A stretch of DNA of 64,000 nt from positions 310,001 to 374,000 of the forward strand of contig NZ_JADJDO010000002.1 of assembly GCF_016702655.1 (NCBI RefSeq), given 5' to 3'. The notes under the pieces were generated by a model. The model ran no database searches and was not told the origin of the DNA. It was given only the letters and a program-made list of their open reading frames with translations. How positions within the stretch are numbered: position 1 is the stretch's first letter; each line of letters begins with the position of its first letter. Source of the DNA: Ideonella sp. (lineage in GTDB: Bacteria > Pseudomonadota > Gammaproteobacteria > Burkholderiales > Burkholderiaceae_C). Both the position numbers and the translations under genes were made by a program. Of the stretch, positions 54,769-64,000 are shown in pieces.

Positions 54769-55602
54769 TTGGCCGTGCTCGAGACTCGAGAACTCACCAT
54801 CCGATTCGGCGGCCACGTTGCGGTCGACCACGTGTCCTGCGCGTTCGCGCCGGGCACGCTGACGGCCATCGTCGGGCCCAACGGCGCGGGCAAGACGACC
54901 TACTTCAACCTGATCTCGGGCCAGTTGCCGGCCAGCGAGGGCCAGGTGCTGCTGGGCGGCGAGGACATCACCAGCCTGCCTGCGCCGGTGCGCACGCATC
55001 GCGGCCTCGGCCGCGCCTTCCAGCTCACGCAGTTGTTTCCGAACCTGACCGTGCAGGAGAACGTGCGCCTCGCGGTGCAGGCACGCGAATCGGGGCGGCA
55101 CGGCCTCGGGCTCGACCTGTTCAGCGTCTGGCTCGATCGCAGGGCGTGGATAGACGAGGCGCGCGAGATCCTCGACTCGGTGCGTCTCGGCGACAAGCGC
55201 GACGCGCACGCGGCCAGCCTGCCGCATGGCGACCAGCGCAAGCTCGAGGTCGCGCTGCTGATGGCGCTCGACCCCAAGGTCTTCATGTTCGACGAGCCGA
55301 CGGCCGGCATGAGCGTCGACGAAGTGCCGGTGATCCTGGACCTGATCCGCTCTCTGAAGGCGCGCAAGGACAGGCTGATCCTGCTCGTCGAGCACAAGAT
55401 GGACGTGGTCAGCGAACTCGCCGACCGCATCATCGTGCTCCACAACGGCGCGCTCGTCGCCGACGGCGAGCCCGAGGCCGTCATTGCCTCGCCGGTCGTG
55501 CAGCAGGCCTACCTCGGGGGCAGCGCCCCCGAGGCAGGCCTTGCGGCCCAACCCGACGGCACCTCTCCCCGGCCCCTCCCCGCCGGGCGGGGAGGCTTCT
55601 AG
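54769..55602 (+). CDS. LivG-like ABC transporter ATPase
   Basis: 277 residues. Walker A GPNGAGKTT, signature region LPHGDQRKLEVA (variant), Walker B VFMFDEPTAGMS and H-loop LVEHKMDVV. TTG start at 54769 or GTG at 54775. The last ~15 residues (TSPRPLPAGRGGF) are encoded by GC-rich repeat-like DNA. Pairs with the LivF-like ATPase downstream. Confidence 0.92.
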   Translation: MAVLETRELTIRFGGHVAVDHVSCAFAPGTLTAIVGPNGAGKTTYFNLISGQLPASEGQVLLGGEDITSLPAPVRTHRGLGRAFQLTQLFPNLTVQENVRLAVQARESGRHGLGLDLFSVWLDRRAWIDEAREILDSVRLGDKRDAHAASLPHGDQRKLEVALLMALDPKVFMFDEPTAGMSVDEVPVILDLIRSLKARKDRLILLVEHKMDVVSELADRIIVLHNGALVADGEPEAVIASPVVQQAYLGGSAPEAGLAAQPDGTSPRPLPAGRGGF

Positions 55603-55603
55603 C

Positions 55604-56349
<746 letters not shown>

Positions 56350-56353
<4 letters not shown>

Positions 56354-57405
56354 CCAGTGCCGGGCCGAGCCGCCAGCCCGCGGCCCTTCGGCCGACGGTC
56401 CCGACGGCCGAGGGGCTCCAGGTTCCCAAGGCCGAGTTCGACTGGCGCCCGCTCGCGCTGCTCGCGGCGGTGCTGCTCTTCGCCTGGCCGCTGGTCGGCT
56501 CGACGTCGACCTGGGTCACGCTCAGCGTCGCCGGCATCGCGATGGGGTTGATCGTGTTCATCATCGCGTCGGGCCTGACGCTGATCTTCGGCCTGATGGA
56601 CGTCTTGAACTTCGGCCACGGCGTGTTCATCGCCCTCGGCGCCTTCGTTGCGACGAGCGTGATGGGCGGCATGGCCGACTGGAGCACGGCCGACTCGGTC
56701 GGGCGCAACCTGGTGGCGGTGGGGTCCGCGATGCTCGTCGCGATGCTCGCTGCGGGCCTGCTCGGCCTGGCCTTCGAGCGCGTCATCGTGCGCCCGGTCT
56801 ACGGCCAGCACCTGAAGCAGATCCTGATCACGATGGGCGGGATGATCGTCGGCGAGGAGCTGATCAAGGTCGTCTGGGGCCCGCAGCAGATCCCGCTGCC
56901 GCTGCCGACCACGCTGCGCGGCTCGTTCGTCGTCGGCGATGCGTCGATCGAGAAGTACCGTGTGCTCGCGGTGGCGATCGGCCTCGTCGTCTTCGCGCTG
57001 CTGCTGTTCGCGCTGAATCGCACCAAGGTCGGCTTGCTGATCCGCGCCGGTGTGCAGGACCGCGAGATGGTCGAGTCGCTCGGCTACCGCATCCGGCGCC
57101 TGTTCGTCGGCGTCTTCGTCACCGGCTCCGCGCTGGCCGGCCTCGGGGGCGTGATGTGGGGCATGTACCAGCAGACCGTCGTGCCGCAGATCGGCGCGCA
57201 GGTCAACATCCTCATCTTCATCGTCATCATCATCGGCGGCCTTGGCTCGACGCTCGGCTGCTTCGTCGGTGCGCTGCTCGTCGGGCTGATGGCCAACTAC
57301 ACCGGCTTTCTCGCGCCCAAGGTGGCGCTGTTCTCCAACATCGGCCTGATGGTCGCCATCCTGTTGTGGCGGCCACAGGGGCTGTATCCGGTGACAAATC
57401 GATGA
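56350..57405 (+). CDS. LivH-like ABC transporter permease
   Basis: 351 residues, about eight to nine helices. Typical LivH sequence: GLTLIFGLMDVLNFGHGVFIALGAF and IGAQVNILIFIVIIIGGLGS. It has an extra N-terminal cytoplasmic stretch of ~30 residues. ATG overlaps the previous stop by 4 bp. Followed by a 484-bp gap before the second permease. Confidence 0.94.
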
Positions 57406-57889
57406 ATGCCTCTGTTGCTGCGACCGTGGCGCGAGCAAGTGCCCGTGCGGGCAGGCCGCTGCGCTTAGATGAGGCGGCCGGTGCCTGCGGCACCGACTGC
57501 CCTGCGCTTCTCGGTCTCGTGGCCCGCCGCACAACTCGCTGCGCTCACTGCGTTCGCTGCGCTCGGACAAGTGCGGCGAGTCAGATGTGGATGCGCGCTG
57601 CGCGCGCGGCCAAGAGCCCTGCGATGCTCGGCGCCTCATATGCGCGCCGCAGCCTGCCCGCACGGTCCCTTGCCGGCAGCGTCGTTCAGTTCGGGCGGAA
57701 GCAATCTGCCGTTTCCCGTCGCGCCAGGGGGTGCCCGGCAGGGGTGATTTGCGGATCGGCGAGCGGCCGGGCCGCGAGGACCGGCGCGACCTGCAAGGCC
57801 AGCGCAGTCGCCCCGCAGCGGCGACCGATCCGGTATGAGCCCCTGGCGGGTACCCCCTGGCGCGACCCGCTCGGCGGGCTCAGCGAATC
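57406..57889. other. 484-bp non-coding gap inside the transporter operon
   Basis: No convincing gene. An open frame from 57402 to 57896 overlaps both neighbours but has Arg/Ala/Ser-biased, domain-free sequence and looks like chance coding in GC-rich DNA. The block contains a GCTGCGCTCACTGCGTTCGC-type repeat near 57540 and a long foldback at 57720-57864. Probably repeat insertion between livH and livM. Confidence 0.6.
57720..57864. repeat. 145-bp imperfect palindrome (two inverted repeat copies)
   Basis: The arms at 57720-57744 and 57840-57864 match in 23 of 25 positions in inverted orientation (CGCGCCAGGGGGT core). A further CGGATCGG match occurs inside the arms. The two halves look like head-to-head copies of one dispersed element. 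Confidence 0.8.
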
Positions 57890-58957
57890 ATGCTGAACCG
57901 CCTCCTCTCCCACGACCTCCCGCGCAGCCGCTGGCTCGCCGCGGCGCTCGTCGTCATCGTGCTCGGCCTCGCCCTCGCGCCCTTCCTGTTCCCGGGCAGC
58001 AAGGCGCTCGGTGTCGCGGCCAAGGTGCTCGTCTTCATCCTGCTCGTCGCGAGCTACGACCTGCTGCTCGGCTACACCGGCATCGTGAGCTTCGCGCACA
58101 CGATGTTCTTCGGCATCGGCGCCTACGGCGTCGCGATCGCGAGCACGCGCCTGGGGCCGCAGTTCGGATCGGTCGTGGTGGGGCTGGTCGCGGCGTTGCT
58201 GATCTCGTTCGCGCTGTCGCTCGTGATCGGGCTGTTCAGCCTGCGCGTGAAGGCGATCTTCTACGCGATGATCACGCTCGCCGTCGCGGCGGCGTTCCAG
58301 ACCCTGGCGTCGCAGTTGTCGGATTTCACCGGTGGCGAGGATGGGCTGACGTTCAAGAACCCGCAGCTCTTCAGCCCGTCGTTCGAGCCTTTCGAGGCGC
58401 CGGTGCTCGGTGTCATGCTCGACGGCAAGGTGTTCGCCTACTACCTGCTGTTCGCCGTCGTCGCGCTGCTCTTCCTGGCCCTGCTGCGCGTCGTCAACTC
58501 GCCGTTCGGGCGCGTGCTGCAGGCGATCCGCGAGAACGACTTCCGCGCCGAGGCGATCGGCTACCGCACGGTGGTCTATCGCACCGGGTCGAACGTGCTG
58601 TCGGCGCTGTTCGCGACGGTGGCCGGCGCGCTGCTCGCGATCTGGCTGCGCTACACCGGGCCCGACACGACGCTGTCGTTCGAGATCATGCTCGACATCC
58701 TGCTCATCGTCGTCATCGGCGGCATGGGAACGATGTACGGCGCCGTCGTCGGCGCGGTGCTGTTCATGCTCGCGCAGAACTACCTGCAGGATCTGCTCAA
58801 GGTGGCGGGCGGCGCGCTCGAGGGCGTGCCGGTGCTGTCGCAGCTCGTCTCGCCGGACCGCTGGCTGCTCTGGCTCGGGGTGCTGTTCGTGCTCTCGGTC
58901 TATCACTTCCCGGCGGGCGTGGTGGGCCGGTTGCGGCTGGGGGCGCTGAAGAAATGA
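57890..58957 (+). CDS. LivM-like ABC transporter permease
   Basis: 355 residues, about ten helices. LivM hallmarks: YDLLLGYTGIVSFAHTMFFGIGAY, FYAMITLAVA, LLRVVNSPFGRVLQAIRENDFRAEAIGY and IVVIGGMGTMYGAVVGAVL. Its stop overlaps the alpha/beta hydrolase start. Partner of the LivH-like permease despite the gap. Confidence 0.94.
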   Translation: MLNRLLSHDLPRSRWLAAALVVIVLGLALAPFLFPGSKALGVAAKVLVFILLVASYDLLLGYTGIVSFAHTMFFGIGAYGVAIASTRLGPQFGSVVVGLVAALLISFALSLVIGLFSLRVKAIFYAMITLAVAAAFQTLASQLSDFTGGEDGLTFKNPQLFSPSFEPFEAPVLGVMLDGKVFAYYLLFAVVALLFLALLRVVNSPFGRVLQAIRENDFRAEAIGYRTVVYRTGSNVLSALFATVAGALLAIWLRYTGPDTTLSFEIMLDILLIVVIGGMGTMYGAVVGAVLFMLAQNYLQDLLKVAGGALEGVPVLSQLVSPDRWLLWLGVLFVLSVYHFPAGVVGRLRLGALKK

Positions 58958-59805
58958 CGACGATGAATCACCCCGCATCGCAGTACATCACCTGTCTCGC
59001 GCGCGAACTGCACTACACCGAATGGGGCGCGGGCAACGCCGAGACCGTGATCGCGTGGCACGGGCTTGCGCGCACCTGCCGCGACATGGACGACATCGCC
59101 GCCCATCTCGCCGCGCGCTACCGAGTGATCTGCCCGGACACCATAGGCCGCGGCCTGAGCCAGTGGAGCCCGGACCCGGCACGCGAGTACTGCCTCGAGT
59201 TCTACGTTCGCCTCGCGCAGGCGCTGCTCGATGCGCTCGGCATCGAGCGCGTGCAGTGGCTCGGCACCTCGATGGGCGGATCGATCGGACTCGTCGGCGC
59301 GGCGACGCTGCTGCGCGGCCGCATCACGCGCCTCGTGCTCAACGACAACGGGCCCCAGCTCGCGCCGGCCGCGATCGCGCGCATCCGGACCTACGCCGGC
59401 CAGCCGGCGGCGTTCGCGACGGTGAGCGAGCTCGAGGCCTACTTCCGCAGCGTCTACAAGCCGTTCGGCTTCCTGACCGACGCCCAGTGGCGGCGCCTCG
59501 CCGAGACCTCGACGCGGCGCCTGCCCGACGGCCGCGTGACGCCGCACTACGACCCGGCGATGGTGCAGCAGTTCGAACGCCATCCCGACGACTACGAGCG
59601 CTGGGCCGAGTGGGACAGCCTCGACATTCCGGTGCTGTGCCTGCGCGGCGAGAGCTCCGACCTGCTGCTCGCCGAGACCGCCGACGCGATGCGCCAGCGC
59701 GGCCCGCGCGCCGTGGTCGCGACGATCGCCGGCTGCGGCCATGCGCCGGCGCTCAACGTGCCGGAGCAGTGGGCGCTGGTCGAACGCTTCTTCGGCGGCG
59801 GCTGA
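58954..59805 (+). CDS. Alpha/beta hydrolase at the end of the transporter operon
   Basis: 283 residues. HGLARTCRDMDD (oxyanion), CPDTIGRGLSQW, nucleophile Ser in LGTSMGGSIG, acid in RGESSDLL and His in GCGHAPALNVPEQW. The 4-bp overlap with livM suggests that it processes the imported substrate, for instance an ester or lactone. Substrate unknown. Confidence 0.9.
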   Translation: MTTMNHPASQYITCLARELHYTEWGAGNAETVIAWHGLARTCRDMDDIAAHLAARYRVICPDTIGRGLSQWSPDPAREYCLEFYVRLAQALLDALGIERVQWLGTSMGGSIGLVGAATLLRGRITRLVLNDNGPQLAPAAIARIRTYAGQPAAFATVSELEAYFRSVYKPFGFLTDAQWRRLAETSTRRLPDGRVTPHYDPAMVQQFERHPDDYERWAEWDSLDIPVLCLRGESSDLLLAETADAMRQRGPRAVVATIAGCGHAPALNVPEQWALVERFFGGG

Positions 59806-59882
59806 CTCGCCGCGGCCCGGGGTAGTCAATTCGTCGACGCCTCCCGCGGGGCGTGGCAGCGGTACGCCGCTGCCGGGGGTCG

Positions 59883-62291
<2,409 letters not shown>

Positions 62292-62348
62292 CAGTTGCGC
62301 CCGCCCGCCCGAAGCCTGTCCTGAACCGGGTTCAACGGCCAATGAGCG

Positions 62349-62388
62349 CCCCCAGCGCCACGCACGGGCTCCTTCGTGGCGCTGGGGG
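62349..62388. repeat. Hairpin repeat upstream of uvrA
   Basis: A perfect 14-bp inverted repeat, CCCCCAGCGCCACG / CGTGGCGCTGGGGG, with a 12-nt loop. It lies in the 243-bp gap between the kinase and uvrA. The outer GCGCCCCCAG also opens the repeat inside uvrA. Confidence 0.75.
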
Positions 62389-62534
62389 CAGCGAGCGCAA
62401 GCGAGCGTGGAGGTTTCACTTCGGGCCGGGGCGTATCGCACGCACTGTACCCGACCGCCACGCCGGGCAATGGGCCTCATGCGTCGCTGGCGAGAGGGCC
62501 TCCCTACAATGTCCGGCCCCTCTCACCGCACCGC

Positions 62535-64000
62535 ATGGACAGCAGCAGCGACCCCACAGGCACCGGACTGATCCGCATCCGCGGCGGGCGCCAGCACAAC
62601 CTGAAGAACCTCGATCTCGACCTGCGCACCGGCGAGATGACGGTCGTCACCGGGCCGAGCGGATCGGGCAAGTCGAGCCTCGTCTTCGACACGCTGTATG
62701 CCGAGGGCCAGCGGCGCTACGTCGAGACCTTCAGCGCCTACGCGCGCCAGTTCCTCGACCGCATGGACCGCCCGGCGGTCGATCGCGTCGACGGCGTGCC
62801 GCCGGCGATCGCGATCGACCAGACCAATCCGGTGCGGTCGAGCCGCAGCACGGTCGGCACGATGACCGAGCTCAACGACCACCTGAAGCTGCTGTTCGCG
62901 CGGGCCGCGCAGCTGTTCGATCGGCAGACGTCGCACGCGGTGCGGCACGACACGCCGGAGACGATCTATGCCGAGCTGCTGGCACGCACCGTGGGGGATG
63001 ACCGACGTCTAGTCGTCACCTTCCCGGTCGAACTTCCGGCGAACACGACCGCCGACGAGGTGACGCAGTGGCTCAGCGCGAGCGGCTTCACGCGTGTGCA
63101 GGCCGAGCGTGAGCTTGCGTCGCCGACCGGGCCGAGAAAGCTGCTCGACGTGGTGGCCGATCGCTTCCGCGCGCAGGGCATCGAGAAGGCGCGCGCGATC
63201 GAGGCGATCGAAGTCGCGTTGAAGCGCGGCAGCGGGCGCGTCAATGTCTACGTGATGAAAGCGCCCCCAGGCGGCGGAAATACCGCCACCGCCCCCCGAG
63301 GGGGTGAGTCAACTTGGGAGCGGCCCGGCGTTGACTCGGACGACGAGGGCGCCGAGCCGCTGCTGTGGCGCTTCTCGACCGGCCTGCACTGCCCCGAGAG
63401 CGACCTGCGCTACGCCGACCCGCAGCCGGCGCTGTTCAGCTTCAACTCCGCCGTCGGTGCCTGCGAGACCTGCCGCGGCTTCGGGCGCGTGATCGGCGTC
63501 GATTGGGGCCTCGTGATCCCCGATCCGCGCAAGACGCTGCGCAACGGCGCGATCAAGACCATCCAGACGCCGGCCTGGAGCGAGATCCAGGCCGACCTTC
63601 TGAAGTACGCCGGCGAGGCCGGCATCCCGCGCGACACGCCCTGGAGCCAGCTCACCCCGGCCCAGCGCGATTGGGTGATCGAGGGCGGGCCGGACTGGAA
63701 GGGCAACTGGAACAAGCAGTGGTACGGCATCCGGCGCTTCTTCGGTTACCTGGAGAGCAAGGCCTACAAGATGCACATCCGCGTGCTGCTGTCCAAGTAC
63801 CGCAGCTACACGCCCTGCCATGCCTGCGGCGGCGCGCGGCTGAAGCTCGAGGCCTTGCTGTGGCGCCTCGGATCGAAGGCCGACGCGGATCTGGCAATGC
63901 CGCCCGCGCAGCGTCTGCTGCCGGTCGGCGTGCCGTGGACGCGCGCGCAGCTCGAGGCGCTGCCGGGGCTGTCGTTGCATGACCTGATGCAGTTGCCGAT
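62535..64000 (+). CDS. uvrA: UvrA excinuclease subunit A, 5' part (runs off the window)
   Basis: 488 codons visible, no stop before the right edge. UvrA motifs: RGGRQHNLKNLDLDL, Walker A GPSGSGKSS, DTLYAEGQRRYVETFSAYAR, FLDRMDRPAVD, AIAIDQTNPVRSSRSTVGT, and zinc Cys pairs (CETCRGFGR, CHACGGARL). DNA damage recognition subunit in nucleotide excision repair. Sequence around residues 155-190 (VVTFPVELPANTTADEVTQW) resembles the large UvrA variants of Burkholderiales. An insertion at 63258-63335 adds ~26 residues in frame. Confidence 0.92.
   Translation, partial: MDSSSDPTGTGLIRIRGGRQHNLKNLDLDLRTGEMTVVTGPSGSGKSSLVFDTLYAEGQRRYVETFSAYARQFLDRMDRPAVDRVDGVPPAIAIDQTNPVRSSRSTVGTMTELNDHLKLLFARAAQLFDRQTSHAVRHDTPETIYAELLARTVGDDRRLVVTFPVELPANTTADEVTQWLSASGFTRVQAERELASPTGPRKLLDVVADRFRAQGIEKARAIEAIEVALKRGSGRVNVYVMKAPPGGGNTATAPRGGESTWERPGVDSDDEGAEPLLWRFSTGLHCPESDLRYADPQPALFSFNSAVGACETCRGFGRVIGVDWGLVIPDPRKTLRNGAIKTIQTPAWSEIQADLLKYAGEAGIPRDTPWSQLTPAQRDWVIEGGPDWKGNWNKQWYGIRRFFGYLESKAYKMHIRVLLSKYRSYTPCHACGGARLKLEALLWRLGSKADADLAMPPAQRLLPVGVPWTRAQLEALPGLSLHDLMQLP
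63258..63335 (+). repeat. GC-rich dispersed repeat inserted in frame in uvrA
   Basis: Begins GCGCCCCCAGGCGG and contains GCCCCCCGAGGGGG and GAGCGGCCCGGCG. It is read in frame as a Pro/Gly-rich stretch (KAPPGGGNTATAPRGG) between conserved UvrA segments VNVY and LLWRFSTGLHCPE. Related to the copies in ubiV and at 52454. Confidence 0.75.

Noticed and set aside
57402..57896. 164-codon open frame between livH and livM, overlapping both
   Set aside because: Overlaps are tempting, but the sequence lies over repeat DNA, has biased composition and shows no domain or homology I can recognise.

Overview
This window looks like the chromosome of a Burkholderiales-type betaproteobacterium (Rubrivivax/Leptothrix/Ideonella-like). 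It is very GC-rich and carries short GC-rich dispersed repeats at gene borders, PEP-CTERM proteins, a class II ribonucleotide reductase, and a complete-looking set of genes for cytochrome cd1 nitrite respiration. The taxonomic call is inference from gene content; there is no rRNA gene here.

Layout. (1) 1-7.9 kb: the 3' end of a modular polyketide-type synthase (DH and phosphopantetheinyl transferase domains), a stand-alone acyl carrier protein, an alkaline-phosphatase-superfamily hydrolase, an alpha/beta hydrolase and a large unrecognised protein, joined mostly by 4-bp stop/start overlaps. An esterase and a small exported lysine/alanine-rich protein follow. (2) 7.9-19.6 kb: a divergent respiratory locus. 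The leftward operon encodes a small membrane protein, a CuA subunit II, a heme-copper subunit I in which the active-site Tyr is replaced by Gln (eNOR-like NO reductase candidate), heme O synthase, SCO1, a cytochrome b/2x[4Fe-4S]/MvhD-like fusion, an unknown membrane protein, a second very divergent heme-copper subunit I, and a cytochrome b/2Fe-2S/flavin reductase fusion. The rightward genes are a COX15/CtaA-like heme A synthase and a Crp/Fnr regulator of Dnr type. A perfect FNR/Dnr box (TTGAT-N4-ATCAA) lies between the divergent units. (3) 19.6-21.7 kb: phosphatidylserine decarboxylase, a DUF433/DUF5615 toxin-antitoxin pair and an orphan gene. (4) 21.7-31.5 kb: the nirS-nirM-nirC-nirF-nirDL-nirG-nirH-nirJ-nirN operon (leftward) with divergent nirE. 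nirF carries a one-base frameshift in this sequence. A 161-bp imperfect palindrome separates nirS from nirE. (5) 31.5-37.6 kb: ubiU-ubiV-ubiT (O2-independent ubiquinone synthesis) and nrdJ (B12-dependent ribonucleotide reductase). Blocks 2, 4 and 5 together make an anaerobic denitrification island: nitrite to NO by NirS, NO probably to N2O by the eNOR-like enzyme (no norCB is present in the window), quinone and dNTP synthesis without O2, all plausibly under Dnr control. (6) 37.6-53.2 kb: accessory and housekeeping genes: two PEP-CTERM proteins, a broken EamA exporter gene, a TM2 protein, a metallo-beta-lactamase-fold hydrolase, a cyclase/NTPase/TPR regulator, a DUF349 protein, an aminoglycoside-phosphotransferase-like kinase, a sigma-54 activator, a methyltransferase/LuxR pair and a chalcone-isomerase-like protein. 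(7) 53.2-59.8 kb: a branched-chain-amino-acid-type ABC transporter operon behind a textbook sigma-54 promoter, interrupted by 484 bp of non-coding repeat DNA and ending with an alpha/beta hydrolase. (8) 59.8-64 kb: a hybrid sensor kinase and the 5' part of uvrA, whose reading frame contains an in-frame copy of a dispersed repeat.

The most interesting content is the 7.9-17.5 kb operon: two heme-copper subunits I plus two different cytochrome b fusion proteins in one transcription unit next to nirS. No tRNA, rRNA, CRISPR array or insertion sequence was recognised.
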